NCBI GenBank assembly: GCA_003212695.1
Contig: QCPC01000002.1
Coordinates: 81,588 to 145,587, forward strand
Length of the DNA: 64,000 nucleotides
Direction of reading: 5' to 3'
Source of the DNA: Prochlorococcus sp. AG-436-C13
GTDB taxonomy: Bacteria > Cyanobacteriota > Cyanobacteriia > PCC-6307 > Cyanobiaceae
Shown here piece by piece: positions 1 to 9,220 of the stretch; position 1 is the stretch's first letter, and every line of letters begins with the position of its first letter. The notes beneath the pieces are model-generated. The model was not told the DNA's origin, searched no databases, and worked only from the letters and a program-made list of their open reading frames with translations. Made by a program: the position numbers and the translations under genes.

Positions 1-13
1 CATAATTATCTCC
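1..13 (-). promoter_or_regulatory. Shine-Dalgarno and start codon of a gene leaving the left edge
   Basis: Read on the minus strand, a GGAG motif lies 7 nt ahead of an ATG that ends at the first base of the window. This is the expected look of a translation start for a gene running off the left edge. In picocyanobacteria the neighbour of the DUF3067 gene and tatC is usually petC (Rieske protein of cytochrome b6f), so petC is my guess, but no coding sequence of it is visible here. Confidence 0.4.
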
Positions 14-101
14 ATTATGACCTGTAAAGGGTCGCTACTGTTTGAAAAGAGAAGGTTTCTAAATAAGATTTGTTTGATTTTGTGGTTAATTCAATCTTTA
101 A

Positions 102-428
102 ATGACATCCGCAAAGCCATTAGAAGTTGATGAAGTAATCAGATTGATTAAAAATCGATGGGGTGTTACCTATGAGTTGAAAATGCTGGTCAAAGGTAGA
201 AGTCTTTATATACAAATGATGTGGGGTTTCTTGGAAAAGCAATCTTTGCATTTGTCTGAACAAGAATATCGCAAAAAACTTTCAAAAGTTCTTGAGGTTG
301 TTAATAGATTGGGACAGTCTTCACAAGTAAGGCATTGGTTGCTTTTTATTGAAGGTAAGCCAAGGATTGGAAGAGCACTTAGTTTGCATTTGAAGGGGGA
401 TTGGAGGTTGGAGGAATTTGTCCTTTAA
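102..428 (+). CDS. DUF3067 family protein, unknown function
   Basis: A 108-residue soluble protein with no signal peptide or membrane segment. It resembles DUF3067, a small family of cyanobacteria and plastid-bearing eukaryotes with no assigned function; this is recognition by eye, not a search. Conserved-looking features are the central MWGFLE stretch and the C-terminal RxxxLxL...WLLFIEGKPRIGRALSL segment. Starts at an ATG 101 bases into the window. Its 3' end overlaps the convergent tatC by 50 nt. Divergent from a probable petC on the left, which together with tatC suggests a setting linked to cytochrome b6f biogenesis (TatC exports the Rieske protein). Confidence 0.75.
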   Translation: MTSAKPLEVDEVIRLIKNRWGVTYELKMLVKGRSLYIQMMWGFLEKQSLHLSEQEYRKKLSKVLEVVNRLGQSSQVRHWLLFIEGKPRIGRALSLHLKGDWRLEEFVL

Positions 429-1143
429 ACTTGTCTGTAAAGGCTACTAATAAAACACCTATTAAAAACAAAATATATATTGAGCTGGCTAGTAAAATCA
501 TTGTTATAGGGTCAGTAGATGGAGTTATAACTGCTCCAGCTATAGCAGAAGCTATTAATACCCATCTCCATGCTGAAAGCATCTTTTGCCATTTAATAAG
601 ACCTAAAAGACCTAAAAGCAGTTGAAGAATGGGAATTTGAAATGATAACCCTGTCCCAACCATTAGAAGTAAGACAAAGTCTAAATACTTTTCAATTGAC
701 CAAAGTGGTTCAACGACCTCAGCACCATATCCAATAAGGAAATTTAAAGCGGCAGGCAGAAGAGCTTTCCATGCAAAGAATATTCCACCTAGAAATAAAA
801 TTGCAGAACCTGCTACAGCTGGTGCTATTAATTTTTTCTCGTTTTGACTAAGACCAGGTAAAACAAATGAAAGAATTTGAAAAACTATGTAGGGTATAGC
901 AATTATTAGACCTGAATATCCGGCGACTTTTATTGATACAAAAAGAAATTCACCTGGAGAAAGTTGTAAAAAATGAATTGAGCTGGCTGGAGCTTCTAAG
1001 ATTTTTACTAATGGTTTGACCAGAATAAGACTTGCAATAGCGCATAGAATTATGGCTATTAAACTTTTGATTACTCTTTCACGTAGTTCTTCAAGATGAT
1101 CAAGCAAAGGCATTTGCTTGTCTTCATATGGTTCTATCGACAT
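379..1143 (-). CDS. tatC: Sec-independent (twin-arginine) protein translocase TatC
   Basis: Core subunit of the Tat system, which moves folded proteins with an RR signal across the thylakoid or plasma membrane; the Rieske protein is a known Tat client in cyanobacteria. The 254-residue protein has the family hallmarks: a cytoplasmic N-terminus with the motif DHLEELRERVIKS (about residues 15-27, the region that reads the twin-arginine signal), then about six hydrophobic segments. The length is normal for TatC. ATG start. The last 50 nt overlap tail to tail with the DUF3067 gene. TatA/B partners are not in this window. Confidence 0.95.
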   Translation of the reverse strand: MSIEPYEDKQMPLLDHLEELRERVIKSLIAIILCAIASLILVKPLVKILEAPASSIHFLQLSPGEFLFVSIKVAGYSGLIIAIPYIVFQILSFVLPGLSQNEKKLIAPAVAGSAILFLGGIFFAWKALLPAALNFLIGYGAEVVEPLWSIEKYLDFVLLLMVGTGLSFQIPILQLLLGLLGLIKWQKMLSAWRWVLIASAIAGAVITPSTDPITMILLASSIYILFLIGVLLVAFTDKFKGQIPPTSNPPSNAN

Positions 1144-1298
1144 CTTTTAAGTTCTTCAGTTAATTGGAAGACCTCTTTTTTTTATAATAGGTTTAATACT
1201 CATCGTTTTTTATACAAGCATACAGATCTGAAAATATTTTTCTAAAAAAGGAAATTAAGCCTTGAATTAATATATTTAAATTATTTCTATAGTGATTC

Positions 1299-1601
1299 TT
1301 AAGCGAATCTTCCTCTTTTAGAATTATTCTGACGATTACTATTAATTGAGGATTGAGGGTTTGTAGGGTCAGGAAGTATAAATGGTGGACAATTATTCAA
1401 AGAAGATTCTCCATAAGTTGCATATTCTTTGTAGCCACCCATTTTCCCGTTAGTTTTCATAAGAGCGCTAATGAAGCAAAGTAGAAGAAAGACAGTTGGG
1501 GCTCCAATTATTAAGGCAGCTCCAAAGATGTAACCTATTAAAAACTCTGCAAAACTATGGTTCCCTAAAAACTCATGAGATCCAACAATAAATTCGAACA
1601 T
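1299..1601 (-). CDS. small conserved membrane protein, unknown function
   Basis: A 100-residue protein starting at an ATG just after the rqcH-like gene on the same strand (12 nt gap). The N-terminal half holds one long hydrophobic segment (about residues 20-48, with FGAALIIGAPTVFLLLCFISAL); the C-terminal half is polar and rich in Asn, Ser and Pro with a basic end (NNSKRGRF). The phrase KMGGYKEYATYGES after the membrane span looks like a conserved cyanobacterial signature, but I cannot name the family. Lying between rqcH and tatC does not settle its job. Confidence 0.65.
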   Translation of the reverse strand: MFEFIVGSHEFLGNHSFAEFLIGYIFGAALIIGAPTVFLLLCFISALMKTNGKMGGYKEYATYGESSLNNCPPFILPDPTNPQSSINSNRQNNSKRGRFA

Positions 1602-1613
1602 TCAAAAAAATCT

Positions 1614-3331
1614 TTACTTGGTAAATGATAATAAGTCATTTTTTGCATTTTTAGTAGAATGATCAACATAGTTTTTGCCATTTAAAGGGTCGCCCCATAA
1701 AATTTGGCTTTCTCTTGGGCTTACAACTCCAGGAGCAGTGCCTTTTAGCTTTTTAAGTTGATGAGTTGGAACCATTAACACTGAGACCCTTTTACTTAGT
1801 TTGGCTTTGCTGAAAAATGCCGCCAAATCAGCCCCTATTTTTAAGTCAGATTCTTCTGCCGTCCCGTTTGACGATTTTATAACAATATGGCTTCCAGGAC
1901 ATTCTTGAGCATGAAACCATATATCACCTTTTCGGGCTTTTTTTATACTAATGAATTCATTCTGACGATGGTTTTTCCCTATATGAATAATTAGTCCACT
2001 AGGGCTTTTTAGCTTAAGAATATTATGAGCATCTAATTTCACATCAGAAGTAATTCTAATTTTCTGTGTTTTAGCTAGAAGAAAACCTTCCAAATCATAT
2101 TTAAGCTGAGAAATTTCTTCTAGTTTGGCTTTAAAACTTGTTTCATTACTTGTAATTATATAACCAAGGAATAAATCTGTTTCATTTATAAAATTAATTT
2201 TATTTGTGTGGTGTTCGATCCTTCTCTTTATAATTTCTTTTGATCTTTTTAACTTCTTTACTCTTGAATAAATATTTTGAGCTTCTTTTATATTTTCTTT
2301 GCTTGGTTTGTTTGTACATAATATTTCATCTGCCTGCTCTTTCAGTGAGTCGATATTTAGTGTTTTTGAATATAGGATCTCTTGCTTTTTTAACATTATT
2401 TCTTCGCTCTTTTTTCTCTTTTTTAGATCAACTGAAATTTGATTAAATGCTTTATTTAGTTCGTTTGATTTTATCTTTTCATTGTAGTATTTACCAAGAA
2501 AAAGACTTATAGAATTTTTCTTTTCTGAAGAAAATCTATTAGGAGACCATACTTGATAAGGAGTAGGTCCATTTTGGTGTAGCTGAAAATTTTCTTCTTC
2601 TATTGATTTCAACCATTCAGTCCATCTAAAAAATAAATTTATCCAAACTTTTTCGTTTATTTGTAAAACGTTTCTGTTTAGCAATTCTTCTGAAGCAATC
2701 TTTTCATCACCTGCTAACTGAAGCAAAAATGCAGGACTCATACCTTTGAAAGTTTCTTGTATGGCATCTTTGAGTGGAACTGGTATTAATAATAGATCTT
2801 CTTTCCATTGTTTATATGATTGACTTTTGTCTGGATTAATCCCTTGTTGTGGAGGTGGCAATAAATATTGATCACCTGTACTAATTGGCCTTAGGCGAGA
2901 TTTGCTCTCTCTTATTTGCTTGGCGACTGTTATTACTTTACGCTCATTATTTAAGAATATTAAATTGCTATGACGACCCATTAATTCTATTACTAGAAAT
3001 TTATAAGGTTTTTCTTTTGGACGGAATGCCAATCCGAATTCAACTATTCGCTCGAAGCCTTCTTGTTTTATTTCGATTAAAACCATATCTCTAGAGCCAA
3101 ACTTTATTTGTTTGCTTAAAGTACTTTCTCCTTTGAATCTTGATGGTGCTTCTATCTCTACGATTCTGGCTGAATCTGCATGCCAACTAAACTCAATCCA
3201 TGAAAGCTTTTTTACGCTACGAAATGCAATTTGTAATGTATGTGAGTTCGGTTGTTGTATCTTTTCTATACGGCTTGGAATATCTTTTTTCGCAAATCAG
3301 AAAGCACTGCTTTCAGAGTCGTTATGTCCAT
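1614..3331 (-). CDS. rqcH: RqcH/NFACT-family ribosome quality control protein, needs a -1 frameshift
   Basis: Relative of RqcH (also called FbpA/Rqc2), which binds split 50S subunits carrying stalled peptidyl-tRNA and adds Ala tails. The bulk is an open frame from 3284 to 1614 with the N-terminal NFACT region (ELMGRHSNLIFLN), a Lys-rich coiled-coil middle, and the C-terminal NFACT-R region (GKNHRQNEFISIKKARKGD, then WFHAQECPGSHIVI). The first ATG in that frame is at 3086, about 80 residues too late for the family. The missing N-terminus is found upstream in another frame: ATG at 3331 reading MDITTLKAVLSDLRKK, which meets TAG within six codons of the frame break. Sliding back one base on the A-AAA-AAG heptamer at 3284-3290 joins the two parts into an uninterrupted protein of about 572 residues (junction LRKKDIPSRIEK). 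So this is either translated by frameshifting or slippage, or it carries a one-base deletion or sequence error. Divergent from gmk. Confidence 0.8.
3284..3290 (-). other. A-AAA-AAG slippery heptamer inside rqcH
   Basis: On the coding strand the sequence is CGA AAA AAG, so the heptamer A AAA AAG is in the correct phase for -1 tandem slippage, exactly as in E. coli dnaX. Upstream zero frame begins at ATG 3331; the -1 frame stays open to 1614. I see no clear upstream Shine-Dalgarno-like stimulator and no strong downstream stem, so stimulation is unproven; a lost A in a seven-A run is the simple alternative. Confidence 0.6.
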
Positions 3332-3421
3332 TGCTTGAATAGCGCAATGTTCCATCTGATTCGATGAGTGTTTTTTCTTTCCCTACTTTATTCCTTCTAT
3401 CAATTGAATTAAATTAACTGC

Positions 3422-3976
3422 ATGGCAAATAACAAAGGTTTGATAATCATTACTGGCCCCAGCGGTGTCGGCAAAGGAACTTTGGTAAAAAAATTGCTTG
3501 AAGAAAATAAAAATATTTGGCTCTCGATTTCTGCAACAACTCGTTTGCCAAGGGAAGGGGAGGAGAATGGAATAGATTATTTCTTTTTAAATAAAAAAGA
3601 ATTTACAGACCTTGTTGCAGAAAATGGATTTATTGAATGGGCCGAATTTGCTGGTAATTATTATGGAACCCCTAGGAAAGAAGTTCAAAATCAACTTTCA
3701 AGAGGGAAAATTGTACTTCTAGAAATTGAATTAGAAGGAGCAAGGCAAGTAAGAGAATCTTTTGCTGAGGGGTTTCAAATATTTATCGCACCACCTAGTT
3801 TTAAAGAACTTGAGAAACGAATTAGAGGTAGAGCTACTGATTCGGAAGAAGCTATTTTAAAGAGATTAACTAGGGCAAAATATGAGCTTAAAGCCCAGTC
3901 GGAGTTTGACGCGACTGTAATCAACAACAATTTAGATGTTGCTTTATTAGAAATTAAAAAATTGATTGCAAATTAA
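3422..3976 (+). CDS. gmk: guanylate kinase
   Basis: Phosphorylates GMP to GDP with ATP, feeding GTP and dGTP synthesis. The 184-residue protein has a clear P-loop GPSGVGKGT (residues 12-20), the GMP-binding stretch [18 protein letters not shown] (typical TRxPRxGExxGxDYxF), and [14 protein letters not shown]. Slightly short of the usual 200-210 residues, with a compact C-terminus, but all key motifs are present. ATG start. Divergent from rqcH, convergent with psaJ. Confidence 0.97.
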   Translation: MANNKGLIIITGPSGVGKGTLVKKLLEENKNIWLSISATTRLPREGEENGIDYFFLNKKEFTDLVAENGFIEWAEFAGNYYGTPRKEVQNQLSRGKIVLLEIELEGARQVRESFAEGFQIFIAPPSFKELEKRIRGRATDSEEAILKRLTRAKYELKAQSEFDATVINNNLDVALLEIKKLIAN

Positions 3977-3989
3977 ATTAAAAGCAATC

Positions 3990-4124
3990 TTACAAACCAG
4001 GATGGAAGAGTAGATCTGGTACAAATCTGTTCCATTCAACTAGTATTCCTGCTGTAACAACGATCCATAGAGTTGCGACAACGGGCGCAGATCTGAACCA
4101 TTTTGTTTGGAAAATTTTAAACAT
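3990..4124 (-). CDS. psaJ: photosystem I subunit IX, PsaJ
   Basis: A 44-residue single-span membrane protein that lies beside PsaF at the edge of photosystem I. The translation begins [20 protein letters not shown] and ends [14 protein letters not shown], which matches PsaJ along its whole length: short N-terminus, one hydrophobic helix (about residues 13-30), and the conserved E-W-NRF-PDLLF-P ending. It follows psaF on the same strand with a gap of about 50 nt, the normal psaFJ operon order. Its 3' end faces gmk with a 13 nt gap. Confidence 0.96.
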   Translation of the reverse strand: MFKIFQTKWFRSAPVVATLWIVVTAGILVEWNRFVPDLLFHPGL

Positions 4125-4176
4125 TAGTAATTACGGGTTAAAAATAATAGTGGTAAAAGTAAAAATAATTCAAATT

Positions 4177-4728
4177 TTAACGAGGTCCATTTAGTGAAAT
4201 ATTTTCATCTTTTTCACGTAGGTCCCCGTTCCTTCCTTGCTTGTTTGCCTCAAAAGGCCAGGCCGCACCTTTTATTAAGCATTGTCGTGCTAAAGCAAAA
4301 TCAATGAATATTTCATTCTCAGCGGGATTTTTAAGCTTCTTGGAAGCTCTTAGATACTCTCTACCAGACCAACCAATTATTCCTGCTATATAAATGAATA
4401 TGTGAGCAGGAATTAAGATATCTCCTTCATGATGTCTGTTTGCAAGTGCACCAAAAGGTTCAATGGTTGCCCCAATAATTAGGTGGGGTAAGCCATCATC
4501 TCCGCAAGAAGCTTTGCTATATCTTTCGAATCTTGCAATATCTTTTGCAGTTGATGCACTACCTGCACGCTCTTGGAAACGAGCATTTTCTGAACAGGGA
4601 GTTAGTGCAGACGCTGTAAATTCTGTACTGGCTCTGTCAGCATTGAGAGCTTCACCAGCTGCATTTACTGTTGGTGCTATTCCTAAAAGAAGGAAAGCAG
4701 ATAGAAGAATTGAGAAGAGACGACGCAT
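4177..4728 (-). CDS. psaF: photosystem I subunit III precursor, PsaF
   Basis: Lumen-exposed subunit of photosystem I, at the plastocyanin side. The 183-residue precursor has a signal peptide (MRRLFSILLSAFLLLGIAP, probable cleavage after VNA at about residue 23), then the lumenal domain with conserved CSEN...F..R and CGDDGLPHLI segments (two Cys), and a membrane segment AHIFIYIAGIIGWSGREYL. The C-terminus is longer and more polar than in some cyanobacteria. First gene of psaF-psaJ. Its upstream region, shared with the divergent tsaD, contains a palindrome described separately. Confidence 0.97.
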   Translation of the reverse strand: MRRLFSILLSAFLLLGIAPTVNAAGEALNADRASTEFTASALTPCSENARFQERAGSASTAKDIARFERYSKASCGDDGLPHLIIGATIEPFGALANRHHEGDILIPAHIFIYIAGIIGWSGREYLRASKKLKNPAENEIFIDFALARQCLIKGAAWPFEANKQGRNGDLREKDENISLNGPR

Positions 4729-4748
4729 TAGTCGGAATCCTTATTTAA

Positions 4749-4768
4749 CCTGTCTTAATTAGGACAGG
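4749..4768. repeat. near-perfect 20-bp palindrome between psaF and tsaD
   Basis: The sequence CCTGTCTTAATTAGGACAGG reads as its own reverse complement at nine of ten base pairs (one T-G mismatch). It lies 21-40 nt before the psaF start codon and about 35 nt before that of tsaD. It could be a dimeric regulator's operator or a hairpin in the psaF leader. I do not recognise it as a standard NtcA (GTA-N8-TAC) or HLR1 site. Confidence 0.5.
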
Positions 4769-4803
4769 ATTCACTACACCTAAGTTAAATGAGATACGCC
4801 TAA

Positions 4804-5877
4804 ATGATGCAAACAGTACTCGCCCTCGAAACAAGTTGTGACGAGACAGCCGTAGCTGTAGTCCAATTTAATGCAGGTAAATTTCAAGTTTTGGCAAATT
4901 GTATTGCTTCCCAAGCCGCTGAACATGCCCAATGGGGGGGGGTTGTGCCGGAAATAGCTTCAAGAAGACATCTTGAAAGTATGCCTTTTCTTCTTGAAGA
5001 AGCAGTTAAGGATTCTGGTATTGGTTTTAATGAAATGAATGCAATTGCAGCAACAGTTACGCCTGGATTAACCGGGGCTTTACTTGTTGGTTCAATAACA
5101 GCAAGAACATTGGCAGAGCTTCATCATCTCCCATTCTTGGGAATACATCATTTGGAAGGACATCTTTCCTCTGCTTTTCTTTCTGATGACCCTCCTGCTT
5201 CGCCTTATTTGCTTTTATTAGTAAGTGGAGGTCATACAGAATTAATTAGAGTTGATAGAAATTTGGTTTATAAAAGGGTTGGTTTTAGTCACGATGACGC
5301 TGCTGGAGAAGCCTTTGATAAGGTTGCGAGATTATTAGGTCTTCCCTACCCGGGGGGGCCCGAAATAGAAAATATTGCTAAAAATGGAAATCCAAAAAGA
5401 TTTCTTTTTCCTAAAGGGAGAGTTTCTAATCCTGAAGGTGGATTTTTTCCGTATGATTTTTCATTTAGTGGTCTAAAAACTGCAGTATTAAGACAGATTG
5501 AAAAAATCAACTTACTAGAAGATGAATTACCCAAGGCTGATCTTGCTGCAAGTTTTGAACAAGTGGTAGCAGAAGTTTTGGTTGAGAGAAGTCTTAAATA
5601 TGCTTTGGATCATGGAATTAAATCTTTAGTAATGGTTGGAGGTGTTGCTGCTAATAATCGTTTAAGAGAAATAATGTCAGAGGAGGCTTCTAAAAAATCT
5701 ATAGCAGTTCATATTGCTCCTAAAGCTTTTTGCACCGATAATGCTGCAATGATAGGCACTGCTGCTTTACTCCGACTAGAATCTATGACAAGACCTAGTT
5801 CAATAGAACTTGGCGTTTCTGCTAGGTTTCAGCTTGATCAATCTGATCTTTTATATCAAGCAGAACCTCCATTTTGA
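4804..5877 (+). CDS. tsaD: tRNA N6-adenosine threonylcarbamoyltransferase TsaD
   Basis: Transfers the threonylcarbamoyl group to A37 of ANN-decoding tRNAs (t6A), working with TsaB, TsaE and TsaC, which are not in this window. The 357-residue protein starts [15 protein letters not shown] (ASKHA nucleotide-binding fold), has the metal-binding pair H116 and H120 in [17 protein letters not shown], the [26 protein letters not shown] block, and the [12 protein letters not shown] segment near the C-terminus. Normal length. Two ATGs in a row at the start make the exact first residue uncertain by one codon. Divergent from psaFJ. Confidence 0.97.
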   Translation: MMQTVLALETSCDETAVAVVQFNAGKFQVLANCIASQAAEHAQWGGVVPEIASRRHLESMPFLLEEAVKDSGIGFNEMNAIAATVTPGLTGALLVGSITARTLAELHHLPFLGIHHLEGHLSSAFLSDDPPASPYLLLLVSGGHTELIRVDRNLVYKRVGFSHDDAAGEAFDKVARLLGLPYPGGPEIENIAKNGNPKRFLFPKGRVSNPEGGFFPYDFSFSGLKTAVLRQIEKINLLEDELPKADLAASFEQVVAEVLVERSLKYALDHGIKSLVMVGGVAANNRLREIMSEEASKKSIAVHIAPKAFCTDNAAMIGTAALLRLESMTRPSSIELGVSARFQLDQSDLLYQAEPPF

Positions 5878-5918
5878 AATGCCATTTATAACTTTTTCTT
5901 TTATATAATTTTTAAGTT

Positions 5919-6107
5919 ATGAATTCATCACCATCCAAACAAAAAAAGGATGACTTGGAACCTTCAATAAGTAAACAAGAACTTAATTCTTGGAAGCGGG
6001 GTTTCACTCCTCAGGCTGAAATATGGAATGGCCGAATGGCTTCAGTTGGTTTAATTATTGGTTTATTCGCCTTGTTTTTGGTAAACAATTTGCTTTCAAG
6101 TCATTAG
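5919..6107 (+). CDS. hli: high-light-inducible (Hli/SCP) protein
   Basis: One-helix member of the chlorophyll a/b-binding superfamily, which binds pigment in thylakoids and protects photosystems and chlorophyll synthesis under stress. The 62-residue protein has the signature EIWNGRMASVGLIIG at residues 34-48: E34 and R39 form the intra-helix ion pair and N37 is a pigment ligand. The usual AMxG is AS-VG here. The N-terminus (about 25 residues) is polar and lysine-rich. Starts 41 nt after tsaD on the same strand. Strain-specific hli numbering cannot be assigned from sequence alone. Confidence 0.9.
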   Translation: MNSSPSKQKKDDLEPSISKQELNSWKRGFTPQAEIWNGRMASVGLIIGLFALFLVNNLLSSH

Positions 6108-6312
6108 CTCTTTTTCTGGTATTTTTCTCAATAACAGGAATTTGGCTTTGATTAAAACTTTCCTCTTGATTAGCGCATCTGTCTAAGCTAATAATTGGGG
6201 TTAAATCTATTTAGTAAAAACAAATTTTAATTTCTGCAAAAATAGCAATTAAATATGAAATTTATTTATCGAAATCACATTTTGGCTTTAATTCTCTTGA
6301 ATATTATTTTCA

Positions 6313-7509
6313 ATGACTCCTGAGCGGCTAGGACTGCTTTGGGGAGTCACAGTTTTTGCTGGTGCTGGAGCAAGACTATTGTCAGCTATTACTGGCTTTC
6401 CAGGAGTGGTTCTTCTTCTACTTTCAGGATTATTGATAGGGAGATCAGGATTAGGGCTTGTGGAGCCGCTTGATTTAGGACAAGGACTAGAAATTATTGT
6501 GGGTTTATTAGTAAGTCTTGTCCTTTTTGATGGGGGCTTGAATCTCCGTTTGCCAGGAGAAACTATAAAAGCAACTGTTTTGCGTATTTCAGTAATAAGG
6601 TTTTTTATTTCTTTGGCTGCTGTTTGGATAGCCGCTCATTTCCTTGCAGGATTAGCTTGGAATGTCGCGGCCGTATATAGCGCAATTGTCTTAGCAACTG
6701 GACCTACTGTTGTAACTCCATTGGTTCAGCAGATCCGACTGGCTTCACCGTTGGGAGATGTTCTTGAAGCTGAAGGATTGGTACTAGAGCCAATAGGGGC
6801 TGTTTTGGCTTTGCTTCTTTTGGAGTTATTGGTTGGCGATCTACATGGATGGAAAGAATTAATTGTAGGTTTATTGGCTAGGTTGGGAGGAGGAGTTTTG
6901 ATTGGGTTGTTTGCAGGTTGGATCCTTTCAGAAGTACTTAAGAGACTAAAAACGGATTCAGCTATAGGAATTAGGTTGCAAATAACTTTAGGCGTACTGT
7001 TTTTGCTCTATGGCATCTGTGAATGGATTTTACCTGAATCAGGCTTACCTGCTTCAGTAGCTGCAGGTTTTCTTGTTGGTAGAAGCACTTCAATCGAGGT
7101 AGATAAATTAGATGAATTAATTCGAGAATTGGCTCAATTAGCGATAACAATGCTTTTTCCTCTTCTTGCTGCTGACGTCTCTTGGAGAGAACTTAGCCCC
7201 CTTGGATGGGGAGGAGTAAGTTGTGTACTTGTTTTAATGTTAGTAGTTAGACCATTAGCTGTAAGTATTGCAACTACTGGACTCCCCTTGGATATCAAAC
7301 AAAAATTGTTTTTGGGTTGGTTAGCACCTAGAGGAATTGTGACAGCTGCAGTTGCTTCACTTTTTTCTATTAGGCTAGAACAGGCAGGTGTTTTAGGTGC
7401 AGGTCGCCTTCAGGGATTAGTGTTTTTAACTATTCTTATGACTGTTGGTATACAAGGTCTGACTGCAAAACCATTAGCAAGAAAATTAGGATTGCTTGCA
7501 GAGGAGTGA
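6313..7509 (+). CDS. Na+/H+ antiporter, CPA1/NhaP-like
   Basis: A 398-residue, very hydrophobic protein with about 10-12 membrane segments and no long cytoplasmic tail. Family marks of cation:proton antiporters are GLLVSLVLFDGGLNLRL (the LFxGGLxL motif), AIVLATGPTVVTPLV (TDP/TGP-type unwound helix), and WLAPRGIVTAAVASLFSIRL (APRGIVxAAVA near the C-terminus). It likely exchanges Na+ for H+ across the plasma or thylakoid membrane, needed in seawater for pH and sodium balance. Preceded by a 205-bp gap in which I see nothing firm. It ends 5 nt before the convergent gltX. Confidence 0.88.
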   Translation: MTPERLGLLWGVTVFAGAGARLLSAITGFPGVVLLLLSGLLIGRSGLGLVEPLDLGQGLEIIVGLLVSLVLFDGGLNLRLPGETIKATVLRISVIRFFISLAAVWIAAHFLAGLAWNVAAVYSAIVLATGPTVVTPLVQQIRLASPLGDVLEAEGLVLEPIGAVLALLLLELLVGDLHGWKELIVGLLARLGGGVLIGLFAGWILSEVLKRLKTDSAIGIRLQITLGVLFLLYGICEWILPESGLPASVAAGFLVGRSTSIEVDKLDELIRELAQLAITMLFPLLAADVSWRELSPLGWGGVSCVLVLMLVVRPLAVSIATTGLPLDIKQKLFLGWLAPRGIVTAAVASLFSIRLEQAGVLGAGRLQGLVFLTILMTVGIQGLTAKPLARKLGLLAEE

Positions 7510-7514
7510 AATAT

Positions 7515-8957
7515 TTAGCATTCATATCTAGACATATTTTTTATTCTGTTTAAGTCTTTGCCAACCATTGCAAGAAGACTCCATGATGTAAGTAAGTCCG
7601 GACCTTTTGTAGTACCCATCAGTGCAGACCTAAGACTTTTCATTATTAACCCTTTTTTTAAACCTAAGGATTTTGATGAATTAGATATAATTAGTTTTGC
7701 TACTGAAATGTCATTGCCATCCCATGGATTATCTTCTAAGCATTGCAATATTGAACTAAGACATCTTTTTGCGCCTTCAATTTTTAATTGTTCTATTCCG
7801 TCATCTTTTAAAGAGGGTTCATTAAAAAAAAATCTAGCTTGTTCTAATCCATCATTCAGGATGGTAAGTGATGGCCCAATAAGTTCAGCTAGCTTTAGGC
7901 CCCAATCTTTAGATGGTATTTCCCAGCCTTCTTTTTGCCATAGAGGAATTAAATAATCAAGAAGTTTTGATGGAGTCCAACTATGGATCTCTTGCGAATT
8001 TAGCCATTTCAATTTTTCCCAGTCAAATTTTGCTCCTGCTTTATTTACCCGATCAAAATCAAAAACACTTGAGGATTCTTCCAGGGTGAATATTTCACCC
8101 ATCTCTTCTGGTGGTGACCAACCTAATAGAGTCATATAATTTGTCATAGATTTTGCCGTATAGCCCATTTCCTTAAAGTCAATAATTGAAGTAACACCAT
8201 CACGTTTGGACAGTTTCTTGCCTTCTGTATTAAGTATTAAGGGTGTATGTGCAAATATTGGAGGCTTTAGGGAAAGAGCTTGGTAAAGAAGTATTTGTTT
8301 GGCAGTGTTAGCTATATGGTCTTCTCCTCGAATTATATGAGTAATACGCATTGCAGCATCATCAACAACAACAACCAAGTTGTATAGAGGATCTCCTATC
8401 TGATTTGCTTCTGCTCTTCTTGATATAACAAAATCGCCTCCTAGATCTTTGCTATTCCATTCCATTCTGCCTCTAATCATGTCATTCCAGATGACAGATG
8501 TTTGATCATCAACTCTAAAACGTATAACGGAATTTCTTCCTTCTTGAATAAAATTTTCTTCCTGCTCCTTGCTTAAGTCCCTGTGACGATTGTCATATCG
8601 TGGTGGTTTTCCTTGTTTGATTTGATTTTCTCGCAGTAATTGCAGCTCTTTTTCTGTTGTATAGCATCTATAGGCCAAGCCCTCACTTAATAATTTATTA
8701 ATAGCTTCTCTATGCTCTTCAGTCCGATTGCTCTGGATGACTGGGTCTTCATCCCAGTTTAATCCAAGCCATTTAAGACCTTCAAAAATATCGAAAGTGT
8801 ATTCACTATTTGACCTTTCTTTATCTGTATCTTCTATCCTCAACAAAAAAGAACCATTATTCTTGCGTGCATATAACCAGTTAAATAGCGCAGTACGTGC
8901 TGTGCCTATATGAAAATAACCAGTGGGACTAGGAGCGATCCTTACTCTTACGTTCAA
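7515..8957 (-). CDS. gltX: glutamate--tRNA ligase (GltX)
   Basis: Charges tRNA-Glu, which in cyanobacteria feeds both translation and tetrapyrrole synthesis (via HemA and HemL). The 480-residue class I synthetase has [21 protein letters not shown] at the N-terminus (HIGH-type motif at residues 16-19), the Glu/tRNA-binding [23 protein letters not shown], and the KMSKS-type KLSKRDG. Normal bacterial length. The start is a TTG; no in-frame ATG would keep the essential N-terminus. tRNA-Asp follows just upstream on the same strand. Confidence 0.97.
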   Translation of the reverse strand: MNVRVRIAPSPTGYFHIGTARTALFNWLYARKNNGSFLLRIEDTDKERSNSEYTFDIFEGLKWLGLNWDEDPVIQSNRTEEHREAINKLLSEGLAYRCYTTEKELQLLRENQIKQGKPPRYDNRHRDLSKEQEENFIQEGRNSVIRFRVDDQTSVIWNDMIRGRMEWNSKDLGGDFVISRRAEANQIGDPLYNLVVVVDDAAMRITHIIRGEDHIANTAKQILLYQALSLKPPIFAHTPLILNTEGKKLSKRDGVTSIIDFKEMGYTAKSMTNYMTLLGWSPPEEMGEIFTLEESSSVFDFDRVNKAGAKFDWEKLKWLNSQEIHSWTPSKLLDYLIPLWQKEGWEIPSKDWGLKLAELIGPSLTILNDGLEQARFFFNEPSLKDDGIEQLKIEGAKRCLSSILQCLEDNPWDGNDISVAKLIISNSSKSLGLKKGLIMKSLRSALMGTTKGPDLLTSWSLLAMVGKDLNRIKNMSRYEC

Positions 8958-8977
8958 GTTTTTGTGCGATTTGGTTA

Positions 8978-9051
8978 CGGGACCGACGGGATTCGAACCC
9001 GCAACTTCCGCCGTGACAGGGCGGTGCTCTAACCAGTTGAACTACGGTCCC
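8978..9051 (-). tRNA. tRNA-Asp (GUC)
   Basis: Full cloverleaf on the minus strand: acceptor GGGACCG paired with CGGTCCC, D-arm with GTTCAACTGG, anticodon loop CTGTCAC giving anticodon GUC, T-arm GCGGGTTCGAATCCCG. Discriminator base G. CCA is not encoded (the following bases are TAA). About 20 nt upstream of the gltX start on the same strand. Confidence 0.97.
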
Positions 9052-9220
9052 AAGCTTGGTCACTCGAGGGAGAGATCTCTTGGATGTTCTAATGCCTTAA
9101 TTTTGGCAAAAGAACTATTAACCTATCACCCCATTAACCTCAACCTTTATAACAGCTTGTTCTAAAGGTTGTTATTCGTTAATTTAAACAATTTCCAAAA
9201 GGGAATAAAAATTGTTCAAA

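Noticed and set aside
1143..1298. Possible small gene in the 155-bp gap between tatC and the small membrane protein
   Set aside because: No open frame with coding character; only AT-rich spacer with T-runs.
4463..4762. 99-codon plus-strand frame across psaF
   Set aside because: It is antisense to psaF, whose signal peptide and domain are clear, and its product has no recognisable pattern.
6244..6312. 22-codon frame MKFIYRNHILALILL... directly before the Na+/H+ antiporter
   Set aside because: Short, hydrophobic by AT-richness, and overlapping the antiporter start; no support beyond an ATG.
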